From: Flavobacteriaceae bacterium 3519-10
GTDB taxonomy: Bacteria > Bacteroidota > Bacteroidia > Flavobacteriales > Weeksellaceae
NCBI GenBank assembly: GCA_000023725.1
Contig: CP001673.1
Span: 1,374,342-1,438,341, forward strand
DNA length: 64,000 nucleotides
Direction of reading: 5' to 3'
Below the pieces are notes generated by a model. It did no database searches, was not told where the DNA came from, and worked only from the letters and a program-made list of their open reading frames with translations. The position numbers and the translations under genes were made by a program. The number at the start of each line of letters is the position of its first letter. The stretch's first letter is position 1. Shown here piece after piece: positions 51,540 to 60,905 of the stretch.

Positions 51540-52595
51540 ATGAAAAAGAGAACATTAATCACCATATTGGTCATCGTAGCCGTAGCAGCGGGATTTTTCT
51601 TTATACTTGAAAATAACAAGAAGAAAAATGAAGAGCAGGTAGCAATTGTAGCTGAAAAAAACACCAATGTTGCGGTGCGTACTGTGCCGGTAAAGAGAGA
51701 AGAAATCAGCGGTGAATTTGCCGTAAACGGAACCTTTTTGCCAAACCGTCAAAGCCAGATCTCGGCTGAAATCGGGGGTCAGTTGATCGCCCTTTATGTG
51801 AAAGAAGGCAGTTATGTGCGCGCCGGACAAAGCATCGGAAGACTTGGCGGCGAAAAACTTAACGTAAACGTTGGTAATGCACAGGCTAATTTGTCTCAGG
51901 CACAGTCTGCGCTTAGCAGATACGAAGCAGCTTACAAAACCGGTGGTGTAACTGCGTTACAGCTGGATCAGGCGAGACTTCAGGTTCAGAACGCGAGATC
52001 GCAGGTACAGTCAGCCAACTTACAGTCTGGCGATACGAACATTATTTCAAAAATCAGCGGAATTGTAAACCAAAAAATGCTTGAAGTAGGTGCCGTAGTG
52101 AATCCGGGAACACCAATCGTAGAGATTGTTGACATTTCTTCTGTAAAGCTAAAAGTAGATGTTGATCAGGCTTTGGTGAGCCAGCTTGCTGTTGGCAATA
52201 CTGTTAAGGTTAAACCTGATGTTGTGGAAGGAACTATCGACGGTAGAATTACTTTCATCGCGCCGTCAGCATCAGGAGCCCTTAAGTTCCCGGTAGAAAT
52301 TACGATTCCAAATAGTTTTAACAAACTCAAAGCAGGAATGTACGGAACGGCGACTTTCAACAGAACGGGTGTAAACAATGTGCTTACCGTTCCGCGTGAT
52401 GCCTTTGTAGGTAGTGTGAGCGATAACAGAATCTTCGTGGTTAAAAACAATGTGGCTTACCTAACGCAAGTACAGACAGGAATTAATTATGGTGATAAAG
52501 TAGAAATCGTGAGTGGCCTTAATGAAGGAGATCTTGTGGTAACCAGCGGACAGATAAATCTTGCCGATAAAACCAAAGTTCAAATCCTTAAATAA
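51540..52595 (+). CDS. RND efflux periplasmic adaptor subunit
   Basis: This 351-residue membrane fusion protein has an N-terminal membrane anchor (TLITILVIVAVAAGFFFILE) without a lipobox. The lipoyl domain is split by a helical hairpin: QISAEIGGQLIALYVKEGSY near 77-96, the AQANLSQAQSALSRYEAAYK hairpin, then GIVNQKMLEVGAVVNPGTP. The C-terminal membrane-proximal domain carries LTVPRDAFVGSVSDNRIFVV. It joins the TolC-like duct to the pump. Confidence 0.93.
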   Translation: MKKRTLITILVIVAVAAGFFFILENNKKKNEEQVAIVAEKNTNVAVRTVPVKREEISGEFAVNGTFLPNRQSQISAEIGGQLIALYVKEGSYVRAGQSIGRLGGEKLNVNVGNAQANLSQAQSALSRYEAAYKTGGVTALQLDQARLQVQNARSQVQSANLQSGDTNIISKISGIVNQKMLEVGAVVNPGTPIVEIVDISSVKLKVDVDQALVSQLAVGNTVKVKPDVVEGTIDGRITFIAPSASGALKFPVEITIPNSFNKLKAGMYGTATFNRTGVNNVLTVPRDAFVGSVSDNRIFVVKNNVAYLTQVQTGINYGDKVEIVSGLNEGDLVVTSGQINLADKTKVQILK

Positions 52596-52611
52596 TCGGT
52601 AAAGAGATAAT

Positions 52612-55600
52612 ATGAAAATAGTAGAAATAGCGATTAAGAGACCCAGCGTGGTGATAGTGATGCTTGCATTGCTCATCATTGGGGGGATCTTCAGTTACAC
52701 GCAGCTAAATTATGAGCTGATTCCTAAATTTGAGGTTAAAGTAGTTACTGTATCCACAATTTATCCGGGTGCGTCGCCGTCTGAGGTGGAAAGTACTGTA
52801 TCACGAAAAGTAGAAGATGCGATTTCCTCACTTGAAGGCATTAAAAAAATCCAGTCGAAGTCTTATGAAAGCCTTTCAGTTGTAATCATTCAGTTTAATA
52901 ATGATGCGGATGTGGATTTTGCTTTGAATGAAGCTCAGCGGAAAATCAATGCCATACGATCCGAACTTCCCGAAGATATTGAAGAGCCCTCGCTCTCTCA
53001 GTTTTCGATATCAGATGCACCGATTATAAGCATGGGTGTTACGGCAAATCTAACTCAAAGTGAACTTTACGACCTTATTGACCAGAAAATACAGCCGGAA
53101 TTTTCGAGAATTCAGGGGGTTGCACAGGTAAATATTGTGGGTGGACAGGAGCGCGAAATACGTGTAAACCTCGACCAAAACAAACTTGAAGGTTACGGAC
53201 TTACAATTCCACAGGTTCAGCAGATCATTTCAACTTCCAACTTGGATTTCCCAACAGGAAGCTTAAAGACCCGGCAGAACAGTACATTGCTGAGACTTTC
53301 AGGTAAAATTCAGACTGTTGATGAGCTTAGAAATCTTACGATCTCGTCTGTTAACGGGCAAAATATTAAACTATCTGATGTAGCTGAAGTTCAGGATACG
53401 CAGAAAGAAACCGACAAAATTGCACGTATTGACCAACAAAGCACAATCTTGCTTCAGGTTCAGAAACAAACAGATGCCAATGCGGTGGAAGTGAGTGAGC
53501 TTGTGCGACAAAAGGTCGAGCAGATGCAGCTACAATATAAAGCTGAAAATCTGAATGTGAATATTGCTAATGACACTTCACTGTTTACATTGGAAGCAGC
53601 AAACTCCGTAATTAAAGATTTATTTATTGCGGTAGGATTGGTAGCATTCGTAATGCTGTTCTTCCTTCACAGTTTCCGTAATGCGCTTATTGTGATGGTT
53701 GCAATTCCAACATCACTTGTAGCAACATTTATCGGACTGAGCTTGTTGGATTATTCACTAAACTTAATGAGTTTACTCGGACTTTCACTCGTTGTAGGTA
53801 TCCTTGTAGATGACGCGATTGTGGTGATCGAAAATATTCACCGCCACATGGAGATGGGTAAGAATAAAGTGAGAGCCGCGTACGATGGAGCTTCTGAAAT
53901 TGGTTTTACGGTAACAGCTATTACGCTGGTAATCGTTGTAGTATTCCTTCCAATTGCGATAAGCAGTGGTTTGGTTTCCGATATTATCCGTCAGTTCTGT
54001 GTGACGGTAATTATCGCCACAATGCTTTCACTGGTAGTATCTTTCACGGTCGTTCCATGGCTTTATTCAAGATACGGAAAACTTGATCTGATCAGTAAAG
54101 ATTCATTATTCGGAAAGGTTATTTATAAGTTCGAAGCGGGTCTTACGCGTTTCACCGAATTTATTACAGGCATCCTTACGTGGAGTCTTGGCCATAAGAT
54201 TAAAACATTCGCAATTACGTTTGCATTGTTTGTATCAGCAATTCTGATGGTAGCGTTTGGCTACATCGGAAGCGACTTTTTCCCGGGAACGGATAAAGGA
54301 GAATTCCTGGTTCAGATCGAAATGCCTAAAGACGTTTCAATTGAACAGACAAATTTCATGACTCAGAAAGCTGAAGCATTTTTGGCTAAGCGTCCTGAAA
54401 TCGAAAGAATGATCACAACTGTCGGTCAGGCGAGTACCGGTATGGGTGGCGCGCAGGCAACTGGCTACCAATCGGAGATCAGCGTGAAACTTATTGAGAA
54501 AACCGGAAAAAGTGAAACCTCTAAAGTTTATGCTGCTAAAATTAAGCGCGAGCTTGAAAAAGAACTTGTAGGTGCGAAAATCACCACAGTGCCGATCGGA
54601 TTTATGGGTGCTGAGCAGGCTCCGCTTCAAATGACCGTTGTTGGATCTACGCTGGAAGAAGTGATGGCATATGCAAAACAGGCCGAAGCTCAGCTCAAAA
54701 CAATTGATGGAGCTTCAGAAGTTGAACTTTCTGTTGAAGAAGGTAACCCCGAAATCTCAGTGACCGTGGACCGTGATAAAATGGCCTCATTAGGCTTGAA
54801 TGTGGCGACCGTAGGTCAGACTTTGCGTACCGCATTTAGTGGAAACGACACAAATAAGTTCCGAACCGGTAACAACGAGTACGACATCAACATTATTCTG
54901 GATGAAGCATACCGTAAAAGCATCGATGATGTGCGGAATATAAACTTCAAAAACGCTGATGGAATGTCGGTGCAATTATCGCAATTTGCGACCATTACCA
55001 ACGCATCTGGACCGTCATTACTTGAAAGGTACGACCGTTCTCCTTCGGTAACGGTGCAATCTCAGGTTGTTGGTAAAACCACCGGAACCATTGCTGCAGA
55101 GTGGGAAACAAAAATGGCAGATGTGAAGAAACCTGCCGGTGTAAGCTGGATTTGGGGTGGAAATATGGAGAACCAAAGCGAAGGTTTCGGAACTCTTGGT
55201 GTTGCCCTTCTTGCCGCAATTATGTTGGTGTATATGATTATGGTAGTACTTTATAACGATTTTGTGAAACCGTTTATCGTACTGTTTTCAATTCCGCTTT
55301 CCTTTATTGGTGCGCTGTGGGCGTTGGCTTTAACCAATCAGAGTTTAAATATCTTTACCATTTTAGGGGTAATTATGTTGATCGGTCTGGTGGCGAAAAA
55401 TGCAATTCTACTTGTAGACTTCACCAATCACCGTATTGATAAAGGTGAAACCATCGAAAACGCTCTGATCCAGGCTAACCATGCAAGGCTTCGTCCGATC
55501 CTTATGACCACCATTGCGATGGTGTTCGGGATGTTGCCAATTGCACTGGCTTCGGGCGCTGCAGCAGAGATGAATAACGGTTTGGCGATCGTGATTATCG

Positions 55601-55767
55601 GAGGTTTGCTTTCCTCACTATTCCTTACCCTGATTATCGTTCCGGTTGTGTATTACATCGTAGTAAAACTTGAAAAGAAGTTCTCCAAAGACGAAAAAAC
55701 CGACTATGACCAGGAAATGAAAGCAGATTATGAACACCTGCATCCTGACCAGGAACTTGATTTCTAA
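52612..55767 (+). CDS. RND efflux transporter permease (HAE1 type)
   Basis: This 1051-residue proton-driven exporter has twelve predicted transmembrane helices and two large periplasmic loops. YPGASPSEVESTVSRKVEDA near residues 54-73 is the usual first porter-domain motif. The proton-relay aspartate pair is in VVGILVDDAIVVIENIHRH near 392-410, and the second-half IGLVAKNAILLVDFTNH carries the conserved Lys/Asn pattern. It is the last gene of the tetR operon and probably exports hydrophobic or amphipathic compounds; the substrate range cannot be read. A terminator follows. Confidence 0.94.
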   Translation: MKIVEIAIKRPSVVIVMLALLIIGGIFSYTQLNYELIPKFEVKVVTVSTIYPGASPSEVESTVSRKVEDAISSLEGIKKIQSKSYESLSVVIIQFNNDADVDFALNEAQRKINAIRSELPEDIEEPSLSQFSISDAPIISMGVTANLTQSELYDLIDQKIQPEFSRIQGVAQVNIVGGQEREIRVNLDQNKLEGYGLTIPQVQQIISTSNLDFPTGSLKTRQNSTLLRLSGKIQTVDELRNLTISSVNGQNIKLSDVAEVQDTQKETDKIARIDQQSTILLQVQKQTDANAVEVSELVRQKVEQMQLQYKAENLNVNIANDTSLFTLEAANSVIKDLFIAVGLVAFVMLFFLHSFRNALIVMVAIPTSLVATFIGLSLLDYSLNLMSLLGLSLVVGILVDDAIVVIENIHRHMEMGKNKVRAAYDGASEIGFTVTAITLVIVVVFLPIAISSGLVSDIIRQFCVTVIIATMLSLVVSFTVVPWLYSRYGKLDLISKDSLFGKVIYKFEAGLTRFTEFITGILTWSLGHKIKTFAITFALFVSAILMVAFGYIGSDFFPGTDKGEFLVQIEMPKDVSIEQTNFMTQKAEAFLAKRPEIERMITTVGQASTGMGGAQATGYQSEISVKLIEKTGKSETSKVYAAKIKRELEKELVGAKITTVPIGFMGAEQAPLQMTVVGSTLEEVMAYAKQAEAQLKTIDGASEVELSVEEGNPEISVTVDRDKMASLGLNVATVGQTLRTAFSGNDTNKFRTGNNEYDINIILDEAYRKSIDDVRNINFKNADGMSVQLSQFATITNASGPSLLERYDRSPSVTVQSQVVGKTTGTIAAEWETKMADVKKPAGVSWIWGGNMENQSEGFGTLGVALLAAIMLVYMIMVVLYNDFVKPFIVLFSIPLSFIGALWALALTNQSLNIFTILGVIMLIGLVAKNAILLVDFTNHRIDKGETIENALIQANHARLRPILMTTIAMVFGMLPIALASGAAAEMNNGLAIVIIGGLLSSLFLTLIIVPVVYYIVVKLEKKFSKDEKTDYDQEMKADYEHLHPDQELDF

Positions 55768-55792
55768 TCAGGTTCAATTCAGTAATAAAGAA

Positions 55793-55825
55793 AGCCGTCT
55801 CAAGTGTTGAGGCGGCTTTTTTTTG
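55793..55825 (+). terminator. Terminator of the RND efflux operon
   Basis: AGCCGTCTCAA / TTGAGGCGGCT with a three-base loop is followed by eight T. The single non-Watson-Crick pair is U-G on the plus strand (A-C on the other), so it favours the plus-strand transcript. Confidence 0.85.
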
Positions 55826-55883
55826 TTGATTAAATAAATGCCGATTGTAATCCGCATTTAATCATGAAATAATGAAGTTTAAA

Positions 55884-57251
55884 TTAAATAGCACTTAGGG
55901 AATTAATTTTGTTCTGCGAAAGCTTAAGAAAACGGCGCACGAGCAGCAATGCCGAAACAGTGAGCCCCAGACCGAGACCGATCCACATCCCAAAAGCACC
56001 CATCTTGAACGGCACACACAGAAAATAACCCAGTGGAATTGCAATAAGCCAATACGCAACAAACGTAATGATCGAAGGGATCTTAACGTCCTGGATACCA
56101 CGTAAACAGCCAAGCGCAACAACCTGAATACCATCTGAAAGCTGGAAAAGTGCGGCGATGATCAGTAGTTTCGCGGCAAGCTGAATTACATCCACATCTT
56201 CTTTACGCGTGAAAAATGTCGGCAACACATGACGTCCGACGATAAAAACAAGGCCACAGAACAGCATAAAAAGAAAAACGATCTTGAGGTTATTGACACC
56301 GACTTTTTGCAGTCCTACATAATCGCCTTCACCTAATTTCCGTCCGATAAGAACCGTTGAAGCCACACTGAAACCGATGCACAGATTAAAAGTAAATGAA
56401 GCCATAGACAGTGCGATCTGATGCGAGGCAATATCGTGCGCGGATACCAGGCCGCAGATAAATGCAGCACCTGCAAACGCAGTAACTTCAAAAAACATCT
56501 GAAGCGCAGTGGGGAAACCGATCTTAAGCATCTTCCGGAACATTTCCTTTGAAAATCCCGCAATTTTTAAGGAGAAATCCTTAACGTAACGCCTTGTAGA
56601 TTTTTCTTTAATCAAAACATAATAAAGAAAAACCACCATAAAGATTCGCGCGATTAAACTCGCAAGCGCAGAACCTTCCACACCCATTGCCGGAAAACCG
56701 AACATGCCTTTAATGAAAACATAATTTAATACAATATTGATGACGTTTGCGATAATGGTCGCCTTGGTAACGCCGATGGTATATGACAAACCTTCGGAAA
56801 CCTCGCGCAGCGTCTGGAAAGCCATAAAAGGCAGAATACTCAGCGTCATGATGCTTAGAAATCCAACCGTGTCCGGGATAATTTCCGGCGGCTGATCCAT
56901 ATGATAGAGTATAGGCATCGCGAGAAACAGAAGGAGCATCAGCGCAAGGCCAACGCCGATATTGATTACGAAACCATGTCGGAAAACCGAATTGATGACA
57001 CTGTGTTTTTCCTGAGAATGCGCTTCCGAAACGAGTGGCGGAATTGCAAATGAAAAACCGAGCGCAAACACAAACATCGAGAAGAAAACCGCATTCCCTA
57101 ATGATACGGAAGCCAAGGCCTGCGCGCCAAGCAACTTGCCGACGATAATATTATCGAAAAGATTCACAGAAACCTGCCCAACCTGGGTGATCATCACCGG
57201 TAACGCCAAAGTAAGGCAGGCTTTGGTGTATTCTTTATTGAGGAATGCCAT
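55884..57251 (-). CDS. MATE-family efflux transporter
   Basis: From this ATG the product is 455 residues, MAFLNKEYTKACLTLALPVM. Twelve transmembrane segments lie in two six-helix MatE repeats: ITQVGQVSVNLFDNIIVGKL in the first and GFPTALQMFFEVTAFAGAAF in the second. The family exports cationic drugs or metabolites using sodium or proton gradients. I reject a start 11 codons upstream because the promoter box at 57271-57278 would leave it almost no leader and the MATE N-terminus fits this ATG. Confidence 0.92.
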   Translation of the reverse strand: MAFLNKEYTKACLTLALPVMITQVGQVSVNLFDNIIVGKLLGAQALASVSLGNAVFFSMFVFALGFSFAIPPLVSEAHSQEKHSVINSVFRHGFVINIGVGLALMLLLFLAMPILYHMDQPPEIIPDTVGFLSIMTLSILPFMAFQTLREVSEGLSYTIGVTKATIIANVINIVLNYVFIKGMFGFPAMGVEGSALASLIARIFMVVFLYYVLIKEKSTRRYVKDFSLKIAGFSKEMFRKMLKIGFPTALQMFFEVTAFAGAAFICGLVSAHDIASHQIALSMASFTFNLCIGFSVASTVLIGRKLGEGDYVGLQKVGVNNLKIVFLFMLFCGLVFIVGRHVLPTFFTRKEDVDVIQLAAKLLIIAALFQLSDGIQVVALGCLRGIQDVKIPSIITFVAYWLIAIPLGYFLCVPFKMGAFGMWIGLGLGLTVSALLLVRRFLKLSQNKINSLSAI

Positions 57252-57270
57252 AATACAAAAAAATTTGCAG

Positions 57271-57278
57271 CAAAAATA
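57271..57278 (-). promoter_or_regulatory. MATE gene promoter -7 box
   Basis: On the minus strand this reads TATTTTTG, an exact TAnnTTTG match, 19 bases upstream of the ATG at 57251. Confidence 0.5.
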
Positions 57279-57316
57279 CTGCAAACTTTTTCGAAGTGGG
57301 TTAGTAAACCTCTAAA

Positions 57317-58501
57317 TTATTTTCTTACAAAATTCGCCACATCGGTTTCGGAAACAGGGTTGGAACCTAATATAATAAGGCGTTCAACCACGTTGCGCAG
57401 CTCGCGTATGTTTCCGGTCCAGGCGAAGTTTTCGAGCGCTTTTATCGCGTTCTCGTCGAATGACTTCTGTGCAGTGCCGTGTTCTTCCGAAATAATCTTC
57501 GAAAAATGCTCCACCAAAAGCCGGATATCTTCTTTTCTTTCATCCAAAGGCGGCACGTAAATTTCGATAACCGAAAGACGATGATAAAGGTCTTCACGGA
57601 ATTTACCAGCCTCAATCTCTTTCTGCATGTTTTTATTGGTGGCCGCCAGAATGCGCACATCCACCTTTATTTCTTTGTCGCTTCCTACCGGCGAAACTTT
57701 GCTTTCCTGAAGAGCCCGAAGCACTTTTGCCTGCGCCACAAGTGACATATCACCGATCTCATCGAGGAAAATAGTACCGTTTGTGGCAAGTTCGAATTTG
57801 CCCTGTTTATCTTTAATGGCACCGGTGAAACTACCTTTTACGTGTCCAAATAATTCAGATTCAATAAGTTCGGACGGAATTGCGGCGCAGTTTACTTCAA
57901 TCATCGGTCCTCTGCTGCGGTCGCTTTGTGCATGAATGGCGTGCGCTACAAGCTCTTTTCCGGCACCGTTGGGGCCAGTGATCAGCACTCTGGCGTCTGA
58001 AGCGGCAACCTTCTCGATCATGTCCTGTATCTTTTTAAGCGCAGGCGACTGGCCGATCATCTGAAATTTCTTATTAACCTTCTTTTTCAGGGTTGAATTC
58101 TCAACGTTAAGTACCTGATTGGTCTTTTGAAGTATTCTTTTGTCCAGCGCATTCTTCACACTCGTGATGAGCCTGTTTATATCAACCGGTTTCGAGATGA
58201 AATCATACGCACCTTCTTTAAGGCAGGCAACAGCCGTATCAATATCGGCATGGCCGGAAATCATTACAAAAGTGGTTTCGGGTTTTATCTGGAGCGCCTG
58301 TTTCAGCAGTTCTGTGCCCGACAGCTTTGGCATCTTTATATCGGAGACTACCAGCGCAAAATCTTCTTTTTCAATCTGTTTCAGACCATCGAGGCCATCT
58401 TCAGCGATAAAAAATTCATACTCGGGAAGCTCGTCGGAAAGTATACTTTGTAGAACACCCGAAATAGCTTTTTCATCTTCAACTATTAAGATTTTTTGCA
58501 T
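57317..58501 (-). CDS. Sigma-54 activator-type response regulator lacking a DNA-binding domain
   Basis: In this 394-residue protein residues 1-120 are a receiver domain with the phospho-acceptor Asp54 (VVSDIKMPK) and acidic Glu8-Asp9-Glu10. Residues about 148-385 are an AAA+ domain: MIGQSPALKKIQDMIEKVA, Walker A GPNGAGKE, the sigma-54 contact loop GSFTGA in place of GAFTGA, Walker B TIFLDEIGDMS and WTGNIRELRNVVERL near the end. The chain then stops at about residue 394, so the Fis-type helix-turn-helix of NtrC proteins is missing. No histidine kinase is adjacent. Confidence 0.88.
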   Translation of the reverse strand: MQKILIVEDEKAISGVLQSILSDELPEYEFFIAEDGLDGLKQIEKEDFALVVSDIKMPKLSGTELLKQALQIKPETTFVMISGHADIDTAVACLKEGAYDFISKPVDINRLITSVKNALDKRILQKTNQVLNVENSTLKKKVNKKFQMIGQSPALKKIQDMIEKVAASDARVLITGPNGAGKELVAHAIHAQSDRSRGPMIEVNCAAIPSELIESELFGHVKGSFTGAIKDKQGKFELATNGTIFLDEIGDMSLVAQAKVLRALQESKVSPVGSDKEIKVDVRILAATNKNMQKEIEAGKFREDLYHRLSVIEIYVPPLDERKEDIRLLVEHFSKIISEEHGTAQKSFDENAIKALENFAWTGNIRELRNVVERLIILGSNPVSETDVANFVRK

Positions 58502-58579
58502 TAAAAAAAATTTATGGATTTAATAAAAATACTGTTTATATTTTGCAGATTAGGCATCAATTATCGTACCTAAAACCCT

Positions 58580-59251
58580 TTACAGGTCATATTGTCGGTG
58601 TCCGAAAATTGCTGATCCAACCCGTACTGATGTGGCACCGCACTCGATGGCCAGCTCATAATCTCCGCTCATTCCCATCGAAAGGGTGGTGAGTTTTCTT
58701 GCACCGGAAAGTTCGTCGAAAAGCGTTTTCAGTTTCCGGAATTCTGCCCGGATCTGCTCCTGATCATCTGTGAATGTGGCCATTCCCATAAGTCCGGTAA
58801 TTTCCACATGCGCGTATTTACCATCAAGATAATTCTGGTAAAGCGTTCTTGCTTGTTCGGCGTCCAAACCATATTTGGTATCTTCTTCTGCGATTTTAAC
58901 CTGAAGAAGCACGTTAATTTTCCTTTCGCATTTGGCGGCCTGCTTATCTATTTCGTTCAGAATCTTTTCGGAATCAACGCTCTGCACCGTATCTACAAAT
59001 GGTGCGATATATTTCACTTTATTGGTTTGCAGATGCCCGATGATATGCCACTTAATATCTTTTGGCAGTTGCGGATATTTCGCAATGAGTTCCTGCACTT
59101 TATTTTCACCGAAAATCCTTTGACCCAGATCGTAAACCTGTTGTACGACTTCTGCAGGATGCGTTTTTGAAACGGCAACCAACTCAACGCCGTCCGGTAT
59201 TCGCGCGGACTGCTCTTTATAATTCTTCCGGATATTTAATTCTTGATTCAT
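58580..59251 (-). CDS. YggS/PROSC-family PLP-binding protein
   Basis: From this ATG the product is 223 residues, MNQELNIRKNYKEQSARIPD. The PLP lysine is in LVAVSKTHPAEVV near residues 25-37. GENKVQEL near 49-56, WHIIGHLQTNKVKYI near 69-83 and the phosphate-binding LSMGMSGDYELAIECGAT, then SVRVGSAIFG near the end, are all present. The family keeps pyridoxal phosphate and amino acid pools balanced and is not known to catalyse a reaction. The frame extends 11 codons upstream, but the family N-terminus fits this ATG. It lies before the regulator gene on the same strand. Confidence 0.93.
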   Translation of the reverse strand: MNQELNIRKNYKEQSARIPDGVELVAVSKTHPAEVVQQVYDLGQRIFGENKVQELIAKYPQLPKDIKWHIIGHLQTNKVKYIAPFVDTVQSVDSEKILNEIDKQAAKCERKINVLLQVKIAEEDTKYGLDAEQARTLYQNYLDGKYAHVEITGLMGMATFTDDQEQIRAEFRKLKTLFDELSGARKLTTLSMGMSGDYELAIECGATSVRVGSAIFGHRQYDL

Positions 59252-59339
59252 GTTAAATTTATATTCGCACCTGAAATATAACAATTATAATGTTCAGTTC
59301 AAAAAAAACTGCCCGCTCTACGACTACAAGCGTCGTTTC

Positions 59340-59352
59340 GGGTGATTTCACG
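59340..59352 (+). promoter_or_regulatory. Palindromic element, copy 1 (upstream of the membrane protein-kinase-regulator operon)
   Basis: GGGTGATTTCACG contains the inverted half-sites GTGA-TT-TCAC and runs on into a second palindrome, TCACGTGA (59348-59355). The 10-base core at 59342-59351 ends exactly 24 bases before the -7 box at 59376. The same 13 bases recur at 61554-61566 with the same spacing. Confidence 0.65.
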
Positions 59353-59375
59353 TGATGACTACTGATTTTATAGTA

Positions 59376-59383
59376 TATATTTG
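59376..59383 (+). promoter_or_regulatory. -7 box of the signalling operon
   Basis: TATATTTG is an exact TAnnTTTG match with no TTG at -33; the palindrome GTGATTTCAC occupies that region instead. The first gene starts 90 bases downstream. Confidence 0.55.
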
Positions 59384-59473
59384 TGCATCACCAGAAATAA
59401 TTGGAGCAATAAAATCCCGGTAGCGACGGCATCTTAAAGCAGTGCTGTATGTTAACCTTTTATATTTTTTAAA

Positions 59474-60121
59474 ATGCACGAAGCGAGAGATATAGCAGGG
59501 GCGATTGGAGTGGGAGTATTATTCGTAACGCTTTTTATACTTCTTTACAGACGACACCGCATGGGACAAGGCGGTGGGTATTTCTTAGCATCGGTGGTTG
59601 CATTGACTGCAATTGAGGGCTACAGCACTTTTCAGCGCGCAACTGACAAAACTTACAATACTTCTCCTGTTTACATCATCGGTATTGAACTGGTTGTCTT
59701 CGCACTGCTGTTGTTCTATTTCCGAAAATTGCTTGTGCGGCCCGTTTTCAGGAGTATAAGTATGGCAATTATATTATTTTTCTTCATTCAGTATTTCCTC
59801 GGGGCGTTTTTAATTGATGATTTCTTCACAAAACTTCCATTTATCACCTATCTCTTGGGTGTGCTTTGTATTGCCGGGAGTGTTATACTCGTATTGTGGC
59901 AAACATTTAATTCAAATGAAATTTTTACACTTAACAACTATTTTCCGTTTTGGGTATGTGTAAGCACACTGATTATTTTTATCGGAGTATTGCCTCTGCT
60001 TGTTGCAAGATATTATGCCGGCCTCAACGCTAATATTTTTTACACCACGCTCTTTCTGGTGCATGTGTTAGGCCATCTCGCCACGATCATCGGTATATTA
60101 AAAGCTAAACCCCAAGAGTAA
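59474..60121 (+). CDS. Seven-helix membrane protein, putative sensor partner
   Basis: I do not recognise a family for this 215-residue protein. It has about seven hydrophobic helices, for example GAIGVGVLFVTLFILLYRRH, PVYIIGIELVVFALLLFYFR and LGHLATIIGILKAK, with short loops and no soluble domain. It starts the operon: the histidine kinase begins 4 bases downstream. The kinase itself has only one membrane segment and no sensor domain, so this protein may supply signal perception. That is inference from gene order. It has a 90-base leader behind a palindrome-bearing promoter. Confidence 0.7.
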   Translation: MHEARDIAGAIGVGVLFVTLFILLYRRHRMGQGGGYFLASVVALTAIEGYSTFQRATDKTYNTSPVYIIGIELVVFALLLFYFRKLLVRPVFRSISMAIILFFFIQYFLGAFLIDDFFTKLPFITYLLGVLCIAGSVILVLWQTFNSNEIFTLNNYFPFWVCVSTLIIFIGVLPLLVARYYAGLNANIFYTTLFLVHVLGHLATIIGILKAKPQE

Positions 60122-60125
60122 ATTT

Positions 60126-60905
60126 ATGCAGTTGCAGCTATCTTCAACCGATATAATATTTATACTCAGCACTGTAATTATAGTGATTGTACTGCTTATT
60201 CTTATCGTTATTTACGGCGTATTTATCAAGAAAAAATCAGAGCTCCTGCTTATTCAGCAAAAAAAAGAAGCTATCTTTGAGCAGGAACTCGCCCGATCGC
60301 AGGAGGAACTTCAAAATCAGACTTTAAAGTATATCGGCCAGGAGCTACACGACGATTTGGGCCAGAAACTTTCGGTCGCACGGCTGATGACCAACAAAAT
60401 TGCCTATGCACCGGAATCGGATCACACCCAGATCGCGGAAGAAATTAATCTTCTGGTCGGAGAGTGCCTGCAGGACATCAGAAACCTTTCTAAATCGTTT
60501 ATAGGACAGAATAATGACGGTTTCAATTTTATTGAGTCGCTCGAACGTGAAGTTTACCGCATGAAGCGCCTTGCGCTACTTGAAGTAGATTACAAAATCA
60601 ACCAGCAAAACCTTAAGTTCAATGCGGAGCACGGTTTAATTCTGTTCAGAATAATTCAGGAGTGCATCACAAACGTAATAAAACACTCGCGGTCAAAAAG
60701 CATACAGCTCGTGGTGGAAGACCATCCGCGGTACACAAAGTTCAGGATAAAGGATGCCGGAGTTGGGTTTAAAAGTGCACGGCACACCGATGGAATTGGC
60801 CTGAAAAATATGATAAGCCGCGCAAAGATCATCAATGCAGAACTCAAAATAAACTCGATAGAAAATAAAGGAACACAGGTAACTCTGACTTATAAAAAGC
60901 AGTAA
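60126..60905 (+). CDS. Sensor histidine kinase, HisKA_3/NarX type
   Basis: This 259-residue inner membrane kinase has one N-terminal transmembrane helix (about residues 10-34), a coiled-coil stretch (about 40-70), then the phospho-acceptor His75 in GQELHDDLGQKLSVARLMTN. The HATPase domain follows: IIQECITNVIKHSRSK (N box, about 178-193), DAGVGFK (G1) and GIGLKNM (G2). It has no periplasmic or PAS sensor. Its stop codon shares one base with the start of the response regulator (TAATG), so the two are a coupled pair. Confidence 0.92.
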   Translation: MQLQLSSTDIIFILSTVIIVIVLLILIVIYGVFIKKKSELLLIQQKKEAIFEQELARSQEELQNQTLKYIGQELHDDLGQKLSVARLMTNKIAYAPESDHTQIAEEINLLVGECLQDIRNLSKSFIGQNNDGFNFIESLEREVYRMKRLALLEVDYKINQQNLKFNAEHGLILFRIIQECITNVIKHSRSKSIQLVVEDHPRYTKFRIKDAGVGFKSARHTDGIGLKNMISRAKIINAELKINSIENKGTQVTLTYKKQ

